Assembly: GCF_050908995.1 (NCBI RefSeq)
Contig: NC_135123.1
Location: 7,626,001-7,690,000, forward strand
DNA: 64,000 bases
Source of the DNA: Andrena cerasifolii
Taxonomy: Eukaryota; Arthropoda; Insecta; Hymenoptera; Andrenidae
Direction: 5' to 3'
The notes below the pieces were generated by a model, which did not search any database, was not told the origin of the DNA, and was given only the letters and a program-made list of their open reading frames with translations. Positions 38,793-51,050 of the stretch are shown here, piece after piece; positions within the stretch are counted from its first letter, which is position 1; the number at the start of each line of letters is the position of its first letter. A program made the translations under genes and the position numbers.

Positions 38793-41700
38793 ATGATGGA
38801 GGTGATTTCGACACGCCGATACGAGGCTCGTCCACCTCCAACGAGCCATCCACCCATCCTCGTGAGTGGATTTTGTGAAATTTATGATTCAAGCCTTAGT
38901 AAACATCTTTCTATCGCCAGAGGATGTTCAACCACACTTCTGATTCCATTTTAACTATTTCATTCTTCTGATTTCAGATCGACCCTGAGAATTCCGTGGC
39001 TCTGGTCAAGGAAGGTAATCCCCCGAACACGATTGTCAGCCAGTGCTCGCGTCGCGATTCGAATAGCCAGATAGAAGATAAGTCGTGCAAGGCGACGTCT
39101 TGGAAAAGTCGATTCTACAGACTGTTAGCAGCAGCGGGGCTCGTCTTATTCCCGCTTGAAACGGTTCGCTGCAGTCGTCGACTTCTATTCGCCGCCACTT
39201 TTTCCCCGTCATCACTCTTTCACGCTTTACCACGCTTCTCGTTTCCCTTTCTTGCCCCGCGTTCGTTTGTCCAACGCCGGGAGATCGGCTGTTGCGCAAT
39301 AGCATTGGGGTCCTGCGACTCGAGCGTCGGTTTCCGGTTTCAGAGGAATGGGAGACGCGCAAGAAGAAGGAAATAACCACCACCAGGCAGATCGAGACCA
39401 GGGTGAAGCGGCAGGTCGTCCTCGAGGACGGCGAGGTGGTCGTCGACTCTGGTCCCCTCGTCACCACGAACACCACCGAGGATGTCGAGCAGCAGGAGCA
39501 CACAACTCAGGAAGTACGATTCCTCCTGCTCTGCTCAAATACTCGTGGAAGCTTCTCGCAGCTGCATGCGTATTAATACCGAAGTTCGCGCTCCAATTTC
39601 CCACTTCTCCATCGGAAATAGAATAGACAAACCGAGACGATCGAGGTCCCACTTTGAAAGCAATTGTCGAACCCACCGTCTTCTCCCTTTCCAGAGGCGA
39701 ACAACCGGCGACCAACCGCAAGAGGTGGAGTGGCCGACAGGTGGAAGAAGCTCCGCGGACGGTAGCGTGGTTCAAAAGGAATTAAACGAGACGGTGGTGA
39801 GGAGCCGCGAGGAGATCGAGGAGAGGCTGGAGACGGAGGATCGTCAACAGCTGGGAGATATCACGGACGAGGTATATCCACGCGACACACCCACACCTGA
39901 ATTCCACCTGCGCGTGCCGCGGTGTACACCGTTCTTTCTCTTTCTTGGCGCGGCTAAGCGCCACGAAAAGGTCAAGCCGCCATTCGTTCACGGCTCATCC
40001 CACGTGTGGCGGTGGGAACGCGCCGGGGGAACAAATACGGTCCTTCTTTTCGGCCGATTGCCTTTCCTGGCCGGCAGAAGTTTCGCTTTCCGGAGCAATC
40101 CGCTCTCGATAAACTGCCGGGCCCGGGCCAAGGCCAACATGGGCGGGGTACCGGCGTGTGCGATCTTCGAAGGACAATCCCGCGTGACGCTGTCTGTTAT
40201 TGCTTCGGCATAGTGTATATTCTCCGAAACGATTTAAAGCTTGAAGCACGGCAATGACTAGGAATCGTCCTTTCTGTTGCGCTTATCTGCTTTCCGCGCG
40301 CGTGAAATCTTAACGAAGCGTCGTGAGCGCGGCCGCGGCGATCGTGGATGATTAATGAAGCGGTCGGGAGGAGATGGACGCGGATGGAAGCCGCTTAATC
40401 GCAGTGGGGGCGTGCAACAGGTGTATCGCACGCTCGATCGTATTTGTCAAGGAGCATATCGTAAATCTACCGGCAACAGGCCTGACAGTTTAATAGGGAC
40501 GTCTTCCTTTCGGCTGCGAAATTTCCACGAGCGGCCGAATCAATCCTCCGGCACCTGACGCGCGCCGATCGACGTCCGGGAAAGGTTGAGCCGCGCGAGA
40601 TCCACCAGCTTCCTCGTGGCACAGTAACATTTCCAGCGATCCCCGCGCCGCATGCTAATGGCGAAAGAAGCGGCGGGTGGAATTTAATCGGGATCCTCCC
40701 TCGCCGAGCGTGCGGCGAAGAGAGGAAAATGCCGGGGAGGAAGGCTCCCGGATTGCGAAAGCCAGGCGTGCATGCAGGTACACCGGCGTTCGCGCATGAA
40801 CGATCCGGAGGCGAAGAAGTTGAATCGTTCTGGATGAAGAGGAGACGGCGAGGAGGGAAAGAGAGGCCCAGCTTCGCGGCGGTAGTAGGGAGAGTGAAAT
40901 AGAAGGAGAGCGGCCGATCTGCTAGAGGACGGAGGAAGAGAGAAGGAGCGGTTCATCGAGAAGTGGAAGTCGATGATCTCTCGACTTTGCTCTCCCTTCA
41001 CCGAATGGCGACGAGCCGGCCGCGATGCCACGATCGCAGTCCGAGCAGCTGTTCCGAGCTGCGCTATCTTCCACGGGCCTATACTCTCGCGCGCACCGGA
41101 CATTCCACGCCCGTTGTCCTCTTCTCCGTCCGCTCGCCGACGATAATACCATTACGCGATCCGACCGAGTGATAACGTTCGTCCTGCTCTCCTCCTCGGT
41201 GACAGCGCACCGGTGCGCGGTAGCTATGCCTCCTACGGGCACCGTAGATGATTTCGTCGATTTCTGTCCTCGTCACTCTGCTGGGGAGCGAGCGGACATC
41301 CCGGTGTGACACAGTGGTTGGAGGAACAGGGGACACAATCGTGTTGCGGACGCTAAAGTTAATTTATAGTAATGAAATACACTGGCGAGGTGCCGTTGCC
41401 TAATCGCACCCAATTTCCCGGCGACGCTAGCCACGTTCCATTTATAGGGATGGGCTCGAGGGTCGAGTGACCCCAGGTCGTTAGGGACACCTTTCCTTCC
41501 ACTTGTTCGCGGGGGAATCAGAGCGAAGGCCGGACTATCCGGTTTATCGTGGCGAGATTTCGGACTGCCCGGGTGATTTTCGGAAGATAATAGCGACCGG
41601 TCGAGCAGTGGCGTCCTGGCGGGCTTGACAGCGGCTTGGTCTGGTTGCAGGCGTACCAAAAGGCGGTGAGAAGTAACCGGGGCGATCTGAGAGTGGCCCT

Positions 41701-44700
41701 CGCCGAATCCACGAAGCAGCTAGCGGCCCAAACCGGGCCCAGGGTCGTCCAGCACACGACCAAGTCGAACAAGGTGATCGACACCGAGAAGACCTTGGAG
41801 AGGAAGGAGCTGAAATCCGACGGGCTGATCGTTACAGAGAGGAAACGGACGGTGGAGCACGAGGAGGTCAGTAGCTCTGCGAACTCTTCCTGAGGATTCG
41901 TGAATCCCATAGCTTCCGTGGGTTGCAGATAAAGGACGACGAGGTTCCCGACGACGGCAGCCACGTGAACGGCGACGACGCTTCGGAGAGAAGGAAGGAG
42001 AGCTCGCAGAGGTTCGTTAAGAAGCGGGACGAGGACGTGGTCGATTACGTCTCGGGTGGCGAGAGGATCGCCCGAGAAATGCGCTACGTCGCGGAATCCA
42101 CCGAAGGAGAACGAATCGGCGATTGGACGCCGTCACCAACGGCCATGCGAACCACCCGTTTCCATAAACATTCTGGTAGGTCCTTCCTTCTTCTTCTTCT
42201 TCTAACAAATCCCTAAAGAATTTGCTCAGAGGACACGAGAGATTGCCCACAGGCTTCCCCGCAGACGGCTTCCCAGGTCGAAAGGACGTGCTGACGAAGA
42301 AGCCGCTGGACCTGGAGGAGGAAGATGAGGCGAGGAAGTTTGAAACCTCCAAGTGGCTGGAGAGCCATTTCGGTAGCGAATCGCGTTCCTCTCATGGCTC
42401 CATCGAGGCTGACGAGCCTCCTCTTCCTAACACCAACACTAGTTACATTAACGTCACCATGAAGTCCTGCACCCCCAAGGATCGCGATTATCAGAACGTG
42501 AATTCCAGCAGGCAACAGCGACGGAGCACTGGTCGAGACTCCACCTCGCCTTCTGGCTACTTCCATGGGATCAGCGAGTGGTCTGAGAGATATCATGGCA
42601 GAGGTATATACGTAGAAGCTTAAAGTACAAATATTGTATCTTTGGTATAAATAATCGTGTCTATATTAAACGAACTTCTGCTGTGTGTTGTTTAGAGAAG
42701 CAGAACCACGCAAGAACAAGCTCGCCGTCGCCATACGCCGAGGCACTTCAGGTAAACGGCCACCCGCATGATCACGCGAGGAACCAGGTCCAAGAATCCA
42801 CGTACTCGAAGACGTACGAGTCTGTTGTTCGTAAAGAGCACCAGGAATCGGGTCACGATCGACAACGCACGCCCTCCCCGCCTGCTAGACGGAGATCTAA
42901 GGAGCAGGTGTGAAGAAACTGCTTATGTAAGAATATTCTATTGCATCCTATAATAACTGGCGCCGGTTTCAGTGGTCCACGAAGTCTGAGGAAAGAACTA
43001 GTTTGAATGACTCAATGACGGGTCGAACCTCGAGCCCGGTTCACGTGGTGCAGAGAACCTGGGAGAGCCGCAGCCGAGACACCCAGGAGCAAACTATCGA
43101 CCGAGATAATCATAAGAAGTCTACTTCAAGGTCACGGTCGCCTTCGCCTAGAAGAGAATCTACCCTGCGGAGCAACAAAAAGTCCAATGAAACCTCGAGT
43201 TCCGCCCGTCCCGCGAAAAGTAAGCGTTTTAAGTTTGCGTGCCCTACTCATTCAAACAGCGATGTACGAGTTTGACGGTGGTCGTTCAAGGTTCAGGACA
43301 TTCCAAGTACAAGATTGGCGAGTCCTTCAGGAAGCTGGTAGGAAAGCTACGCTCGGCGAGCTCTGAAAGGAAGAACAAAAGAGCCAGCAGCAGCTCTACT
43401 TCTCAACTGACCCAGACAGACGACAACGGGCCAACTTATCTGCAGTACAACGTGATCGACAAGAATATTACCTTAGTGAACGAGAGAGACGGCGAGGAGA
43501 AGCCTCCCGAGAGGCCGCCCAGGTCGCCCAGGAATCCTACGACGAACAACAACTCCAACAAAGCGGCGAAGACGATTAGGACCAGCGAGCAGGTGGTCCA
43601 AGAGCAATGGCAACGCAGTGAATCTACTCCGCCTCTGCACAAATACTACCTCGGCGAGGATCCCTTCGGTGGCAGTATCTACGGCCGTGAAAAGGGATAT
43701 CGGGAGGCGAAAAGATCGGGGAAGCCTCGTGGTAGGACTTCCGCTGAGACAGAGTACAGGTAACCAAGCTACTGTCGCGTGTTGCGGAAAGTTCATCGGG
43801 CTTTGCTTCGGGTTCATTGACACGAAACCACTGCAGGCGAATTTATCGAAACTTGAGTCCAGAAAGGAAGAGGGTGTAAGTAACGCCGTAGCCCGAAGAG
43901 CTTTCCCCAACATCTGGCGAGAACGCTAAACAGCCGGTCGATCCGCGTATATGCGTTGGTCCTCCGGTTGCGTAAGCTAATCGGAAAGCAGCGGTGTCGC
44001 GTTGCTCGTCTGCGAAACGGAGGCGCGTGCGATCGTCGAGAGGTGGTAGCAGCAAGCTGATACACGTTTGCGTAATCGGGAGCCCCGGAGACGGTGCGCC
44101 TCGCTTGTCTAAATCGATATATGCGTGTACCAGGATGAAAGTCGGTCGCTTGGACTATTGGGTGAAGGCTGCATGAAGGGAAGCATGTCTATTGTCGCTA
44201 TGTAGTATCCCCTGCCGGCTCGCCAGCTAGACCCGGCGGGGCTGACTCCTTTCAAATGCGATCCTCAGCCAATTCTCGGATCGGCGCGGTTTCAGCGTCG
44301 CGTCCAGTTCCCTCGGCAGGTTTAGCAAGTCCACCAGCCGGCTGGCTAACGATCACGGGCGGGAGGACCACTTCCGGAGCACGCAGACCCTGCCGAGGAA
44401 CCTGCACTCCAGCGGGCAGTCGGCTCGCTCCCAAGTACAGACACGGCGCCAGCAGCAGCCCGCTCCCGGTGGCCTCAGACAAGGGTCCGCCCATCGTGCC
44501 GCGGCCTCCCCAACCAACCAGTCGCGACAGTACGGCAGCATGATCAATATCTCCATAAAGAACACAGTGACGTCCCCCAGAGTGGCCGTGCAAGCGAATA
44601 ACATTCAGCCCCCGGTGAAACCGGAACGAACTTACAAATCCTCCTTGTCCCGGAGCAAGAGCTTCAACGTGGAAGCTGGGAGGAACGGCATGGTCACGCC

Positions 44701-44842
44701 ACCTCCGCCGAGGATACCGTACACCTCCACGTTGCAGCTGAACCGATTGGACGAGACGCCTCCTTTGAAGAGCCCGGGAATCTTGGCCAGCATCAGTCGC
44801 AGTAATAGGGATTTGTTTAAGGATATTAAACAGGAGTATTGA
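38793..44842 (+). CDS. Uncharacterised, largely disordered protein of about 913 residues
   Basis: I do not recognise a named family. Coding exons: 38793-38861, 38978-39014, 39344-39513, 39695-39871, 41651-41866, 41929-42175, 42253-42603, 42696-42907, 42973-43219, 43291-43759, 44296-44842; phases agree throughout. The exon probably begins at 38762 and stays open upstream of the ATG, so the true start may be further 5'. The first half is charged and repetitive (KKKEITTTRQIETRVKRQVV; LEDGEVVVDSG; KVIDTEKTLERKELKSDG). Later blocks look conserved: SSQRFVKKRDEDVVDYVSGG, KYKIGESFRKLVGKLRS, HKYYLGEDPFGGSIYGRE, SRSKSFNVEAG. The C-terminus is SISRSNRDLFKDIKQEY. There is no signal peptide or membrane span. 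Ser, Arg and Pro richness suggests a phosphorylated scaffold or cytoskeletal protein, which is inference. Acceptor choice is uncertain for the exons at 42253 and 43291. Confidence 0.78.
39872..41650 (+). other. Largest intron of the uncharacterised gene
   Basis: It is bounded by the donor GAG|GTATAT at 39872 and the acceptor GTTGCAG ending at 41650. Both flanking exons are in phase 0. Several GC-rich ORFs on both strands inside it show no protein similarity I recognise, so I treat it as intron. Confidence 0.7.
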
Positions 44843-45572
44843 GTAAGGTGAATGTACCAAAGGCTGCGGTGTTTGAGAGGTATTAATTTAAATCGGGGAC
44901 GCGGAGTGTTGGATCACTGGCAGCTTTTAGTACGGTCACTTTATTCGCTGTTGTGGAAAAGTTTTTAATAGCCTGTGCAGTGTAAAGTAATGTTGATGCT
45001 GCTTACAAACTGGTACATTGGCCGTAAGTGATAGATTCAGTTTAGGGAGTACATTGTTCAATTACCTCCAGTCATGTTTTTATTATTACATAGTTCGTGT
45101 AAGACTCTCTTTTACCTCACACACCAGGTAACAGTCCAAGATTACATATCAGATGGATAGAAAGCGATGAGAAAGCGACGGCGATTCATTCTTAGCAATA
45201 TTTTTATTGCTATTTTCATGATACGCTATTATTGTACAGAGAGAAGTTTGCAAGTTCGCATTTATTGCATTTATTTCGGCAAGGAGTATATCGAAGTACT
45301 AAATATAAATATTGTTATGGCAATCTGTAAAATATTACTAAACGAAATGATATAGGTCGTAAGTCAGGCCTGTTCAGGTATATGCTCGCACGAGCAACCG
45401 CAAGAGCAAAAGTTGGACGGGCCTGTCGTACGTAAACGGTAGTATACAAAAGAAATGATTGATCGATTTGTAGAGACTTTCGATGAGTGCTGCCAGCAAA
45501 TCTTTCGATTACTATAAAGGGCAATATTTAATCAGCTTCTCCTTATTCTTCTTCTGCTTCTTTGTGCCATTT
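44843..45572. other. Convergent intergenic DNA and 3' UTRs
   Basis: AT-rich region between the stop of the uncharacterised gene and the Vkor stop. No gene is seen. Minus-strand AATAAA-like hexamers near 45260-45275 could serve Vkor. Confidence 0.4.
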
Positions 45573-46919
45573 TTAAAATAACCGACGATGCTTTTCAGTG
45601 ACAAGAAAGAAAAGAATGGCGTTTATAATGTAAATGGTAATGCAGACCAAACAAGCGTTCTTTATTACGATCGAAACGTACACCAGGTAAATCGTTCCGA
45701 TGTTTGAGGAAGCAACTAACGCCAGGACCATGATTGAAGTGGCATATGTAGTGAAACAACCTAAAACAAGTTGTTATGAAAAAAAAATATCAAGAAAATA
45801 GAACGAAATATTTCATTTAAAAAATAATTCCGCTATATCGCGTATCGCCTTACTTAATCGAAGTATGATTTATTTTATTTCAAATGTGTCATGCAAGGAC
45901 TTTTGTAATTACTTTGAACTGGAGGCGTGTTTTCAAATAATCAAAGCTATATCTTATTTATTCAGTTTCATTCATTTCTGAGACTCGATTGGCTTGCAAA
46001 GATTCTATTCACTCAACGCATTTTAAATTGCGCGCGCAATCGGTGCATGACTTCCTAACCGCTAATAACCGCGCATTATATTGGAAACACGAATGTAATA
46101 CGTACTCAGAGCCGCGATCACGCCATAAAATATTACTCCAAAAACGGCATTTGGCAAATATAAAACAGATGTCACCGGAAATATTCCCAAACCTCTTCCA
46201 TATCTGTAATGAAACGCATTACTAATAAGTTTCAAGGTTTTAAGACCAAATATCGCAAATTCAGTAGCCAAGAAACAGCACTTCTATTAAGTAATATCTG
46301 TTCTAGTATGATACTAAAAAAAGAAGCTAAAATGCATCAATTACTTTCGAAAGAAGATTTTATTCGTTTCACGTGATAAAAAAAGAATTTGAAAGACGAG
46401 TTTCCATGCACGATACCGGCTGACCTGTGACTCCTGTGAGTACCCAGCAAAAGCCTCAGATATATATGTTTACGTTCGCACTAAGGACCATTAAGGACGG
46501 TGCAGTATTAAACATCTGATATAACATACTACGCATTAAATAAATACATATTCATATGCACGAGTCATTTAAGGGTGATACGCATGTGAGCTGATCCAAC
46601 TCGAGAATTTAATCATCCTGATACTTTTCATACCTTCCATATATATCTATCGTCACGGCATACTGAATTCTGCGACAATGCCATGCAAAAACATGTATGA
46701 TAATGCGAAAACTTACTCAGACAAAAATGCTTTGGTGCAACTAACGTGTTCGCTTATGTCGCAGACTGCTTCGTAGAAGGGATCATACTCTGTCATCCTT
46801 TCCACTTTATAGGCGTAGAAAGATACAGCGAACCCCAAGATCACCGCCGCCGAGATCGCTACGTTTATATTCCGTACAGACACTTTTTCATTATGCGTGA
46901 TTTGGCTAGTTACAGACAT
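45573..46919 (-). CDS. Vkor: Vitamin K epoxide reductase (VKORC1 family)
   Basis: ER membrane oxidoreductase that reduces vitamin K epoxide or quinone through paired cysteines. Exons in transcript order: 46717-46919, 46106-46203, 45573-45760, giving 162 residues (human VKORC1 has 163). Loop cysteines C53 and C61 (VCDISEHVSC) have the same eight-residue spacing as human C43/C51. The active-site pair is CLVC at C137/C140, matching human C132/C135. The segment YGRGLGIFPVTS...LPNAVFGVIFY corresponds to the human WGRGFGLV...SNSIFGCIFY region. Four hydrophobic stretches fit the known membrane topology. The ATG at 46919 is the natural start. Confidence 0.93.
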
Positions 46920-47854
46920 GACGCTGAAATTCTCAATAATTTATAGATTCACAGACTTATTTCCAGCAACGATAATTTTGCGCCCGATGCCGGCTCGAAT
47001 TTTGCACACTGGAGATTTCCCGAAACCGCACGCGTGCTTTACGGTGGACGCGAATCACGCAAATGTGACGATCGATAATTAAATAAGCATGAACCGGATA
47101 AGCACGATTGAACAATCATCGATCTCGGTTCGCTCAAGCTTTACTCCCACTACAATCGGTGCTCCTCGATAATGACTCCAGCTACTTGAGGAATGTTTTG
47201 TACACCGCAGAGGACGTAATTCGCGGACATGTAATTATCACTGATTATCTCAGTGCGAAAACACTTCAAACGTTACCTGATTGCGTGTGCAAAAACTGAA
47301 ATGAACTGAAATACTTTATTACTTGAGATTTGTACAATGCTTACAAGAGTTTTAAATACATTTCTTCAGGGGCACTGACTGTTTAAACGTTGAAGAGAGA
47401 ACGGATGGTTTGGAACCACATCGCGTTTCCTTCCGTTCTTTGCATAGTGTACTTCGCACACCGCATCCGAGACTTACCCATAATTGCCACTAAGCCTTAA
47501 AAATTAAATTTTACCTTAAGACGAAATGCTTCGATTCGCGTTATCCAAACATTTTGGCTCGAGCTTGACACGACGACATGTGTGAATTTTGTTTGAAGAA
47601 AGGACAGTATCTTGTTCGTTTGCGTGTTGGCATAATTACTATATGGTTTATAGAGAATACATAAGGGTGTACATGGAAATTTTGTTACACGGACGAAAAT
47701 GCAGGTGATAGTAAATTAGCTTGTCCACATACTAACATCACTTATAAAAAAGATAAGAAATGTAGATCGATATTAGAATAGGCTATATATATATATATGT
47801 ATGATAACTTTTTTTGTATATAGCTGGAATATTTGAATGAGACTTAACGTAAAC
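46920..47854. other. Vkor upstream region and probable lwr 3' UTR
   Basis: No gene is seen. A minus-strand AATAAA (plus TTTATT) near 47315 could end the lwr transcript, giving a 3' UTR of about 0.5 kb and leaving a short promoter gap before Vkor. Confidence 0.4.
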
Positions 47855-48876
47855 CTATTCCTGTGGAGCCATTGCCCTCGCCTGAGCTCTCACGCGTTTC
47901 TCATATTCCAAGCGATTTTGACTGTAACAACAAAGGAGGTATTCGCATCGCTGTATCCTTTAGCTAAGGTTCGAAGTGATATGGAATAAATACATTACCA
48001 GTATATTGTGTACGCCTCCGCTTGGGCTGGATCTTTCACGTTCGGCTCGTTTAATAAGTCTTGTATACCAAGTAAGATCTGTTTAATCGTAATGGCAGGC
48101 CGCCAATCCTTTTCCTCATCTAAGAGCGACAAACACACAGTTCCGGATGGATAGACATTTGGGTGAAACAAGGGAGGTTCGAATTTACATTTCGGCGGGC
48201 TGGAGGGATAATCATCCTTGAATATCATACGCAACTTGTACAACCCACCCTCCCATGGTGTCTATAAAATCGAAGGTTTAGATAAGATAGTTGCGTGGCA
48301 CGTTAACATGCGCATTAAGAATTCTAACTCACAGATTTCTTTCCAGGTATCGCACACTCCCAACTCATCAAGTTAAGAGTTCCATCTGAATTTTTAATTG
48401 GCCTTGCAACAAATCCCTGCGATACAAATATTCACATTACAGTACAAGGTATACAGAGTGCGCCATGTGTACGAGTGTTACAACGAGTTTACAGTTCCCC
48501 GTTTGTCACCGACTTTAAGCGAAGTTACTACTATCTCGTCACCTTGAGTCACGTAGACCAAACAAGTGTGTACAGAGCGGAAAGGTTAGGATTTCAAACT
48601 AACAATTGTCTAACCGTCGACAGTGATTTAACTGCCGACAACCGACTGTTGCCCGCGTCCGAACTACTATGCGACAAGAGATATTTATTTCCCAGCGGGA
48701 TCTACAAGAATGGAACACTCTGGAAGTAGCATGCAGCGGATCGTGAAGCTGAAGGAGCGCGCGGATAATCGAATATCGCGGTAAAGTAAAGCGGCAATTG
48801 GATTCCTTACGAAAGGATGATCTTTCCTCCATGCTTTTCGCTCTTCGGCGAGCCTGGCAATCGCGATTCCTGACAT
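47855..48876 (-). CDS. lwr: SUMO-conjugating enzyme UBC9 (UBE2I)
   Basis: The single SUMO E2; it takes SUMO from the SAE1/SAE2 E1 and transfers it to lysines, often within psi-K-x-E sites. Exons in transcript order: 48811-48876, 48333-48416, 47999-48261, 47855-47921, giving 159 residues (human 158). The N-terminus MSGIAIARLAEERKAWRKDHPF is almost identical to the human protein. The catalytic cysteine falls at residue 93 (PSGTVCLSLLDEEKDWRPAI), exactly as in human UBC9, and the HPN motif (FHPNVYPSG) precedes it. The C-terminus is AMAPQE, where the human protein ends KFAPS. The start ATG is at 48874-48876. Confidence 0.97.
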
Positions 48877-51050
48877 TAATCTGCAATAAGTTTGGTTCCT
48901 CGGTTAGCGTAACGTATTTTTAGGCGCGAAATATAAGACTGGACGTTCGCGCGGCCCACGGATCGTAAATGTTACCACGATGCTTGTCGGCGTCGGTCCC
49001 GATTTTAAATTCCAGGCACTTTCTGCGCCTAAAGTTCATGAAACACTCAGGCGGCACAGGGGTGAAAGCGATCGTATGGGGTGCGCGTTCCGAAAACCTA
49101 TGGATCCACGACCTGCATCTGGTATCTGGCTTATGGACTCCCGATGTGGACCCTTTCGCAAAGGCGGCGTCCGCCGCACTAGGACCTCTACTGGTAAAAG
49201 AGGACACGCGCCTTTGGGCAAATTCTGCAGAGCTAAACCAATCGACGTCCGCGTACGTTTTGTCCAATTCGACGATTGGCCGTTTAAACACACCTGTTTT
49301 GTAATTAATACCTCGCCGAATATTTTTCTGTGCAATACTCGATCCTATTTCTGAAATTTGCGTGGGTTCTTAATGTTCTTGTACCTACGTACATGGGATT
49401 CTGTGAATAAGATTTATAAATTGACATAAAAATGGTACTTTAAGTTGTCTCATCGAATCAGCTTCTTTAAGAACAGTATTGCAAGATGATTTATTTACTT
49501 TGAGTACCTTGCCATGTAGACCACTGATTGTGATTTGTCACAGGCAACGTTAATTCCATATGTATGGCGGAGGGAAGCCATTGCCCTGTTAGCTGAATCA
49601 ATAAGCTTTAGCTAAGAAAGAGAGAAAAAAAGGTCAAGAAAGAATTGAATGCTTTCTTCAAACCCTAATTAATGTACGAGATATGAAATGAAATTTAAGA
49701 AAATGAGATTCTTGGAAAGATAATTGAGTTTAAATGTAACAAACAAGACAATTCTGTGGCAGTCTGTGGTCACGCCAGCTTTTGCACTAAATGTTAATTA
49801 TCTGCTGAAGTGGCATGTGCTTCCTGTATAAACAAAAATAAAGCTACAACGGTTACAAAAATAGAATTGTCTCCTGAATATTCATCTCCCATCATGTTCA
49901 ATATAATTAAAATATTCAATTCATTCAAAATTCTAATAGCTCGAGCTCTTTCGTTATCACATACACGTTCACTTACACAGAATATTGTGGCCGTTGAAAA
50001 TAAGATAGCCCCGGGAGTCGACTCAAAATCTACTTCTATTAGCAGAGTCACATAAGCGTGGTAGAGATATCGGGAGCACGAGCATGCTTCTGTAGCCGCG
50101 TTGAATTTTCCCTCAAAACTTCCTCGTTATAATAGCATAACATGATTCAGCAGAGATCGTTTGATACTATATGGTACTCCCGCGGTGATCACAAATCCGC
50201 TGTCGATTTTTGCTTTTAGCATCAGATTCATAGGCGGACGAAGAGGAATCCATAAGCGTTAAGGGGGTAAACAAGGGTAATGCAGCTCGCTGTATACCGA
50301 CACAATCTGGCCCGAAACATGGGTTTGGGGGCATGCGTTGTTTGTCCTTATATGAGCAAATTTTAGGCTGGGCGAGGTCTCATTCGAAAGGTGAAGGTTC
50401 AATGCAGCCCGCTCTGGTCATGGTGCCGTGACGAGCTTTACAACACTATATTTTTTAAAATCCACTTTAACAAAATTTAATTTTCCAATCTTTCTTAGCG
50501 TTTGGGTAATAATTTTTCCCAATTTCGAGCGCTAGTTCCCTTATTGTATCCGAGCCCTCAATTGTTCTAATAGCTATGGAGGAGAATGAATTCCTTTTTA
50601 AAAAAATATGTATCGAATATTTTTGGCTACTCTACAGACTTGCAAAATTGCAGCAAAATCGGTGTGTACGGGTTCGATATGTTCCTTTTAAATAATATAG
50701 TACAGTAGAAGGATATTATTATTATAATTATTTTTTTTATTATATGTCTGTATTATATCGTATAGACCATCATTAATGTATGCGGAAACACATGTTACAT
50801 GGGTGGGGTTCAGCAACATGTGCTTTTAAAAAACATTAAAGTCCTGTTTTTACAAATTACGAGCGCTTCTACTTTCCACCACCAGATGTCATGGTGACGA
50901 ATGTCAGATCCCAATAGATATGAAAAATATGCGTTGATTTTGTTTGATATTTACTTTTACAACCTCGCAGTAAGGTGTGTAATATTATTATTTGATGAGA
51001 TCTTTAAATAAATAAAACATGACTATTTAGAAATATATATAACTACAAGG
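48877..51050. other. Intergenic DNA upstream of lwr
   Basis: The first 450 bp is GC-rich and open in several frames, but only from GTG-type starts, with no recognisable protein; it is probably the lwr promoter or CpG-rich leader. The rest is AT-rich. A stretch near 50256-50450 resembles repeat DNA (TTAAGGGGG at the left) but its right boundary is not defined. Confidence 0.45.

Noticed and set aside
39036..41659. ORFs of 90-240 codons within introns of the uncharacterised gene
   Set aside because: They cross splice sites that the coding exons require, and their translations are compositionally random.
48920..49354. Overlapping ORFs of about 100-124 codons on both strands upstream of lwr
   Set aside because: The long minus frame starts only from GTG, the frames on both strands are open because the DNA is GC-rich, and none resembles a known protein. 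It is more likely lwr promoter or leader DNA.
50256..50460. Possible TTAA element starting at TTAAGGGGG
   Set aside because: No matching right terminus or inverted arm could be found nearby.
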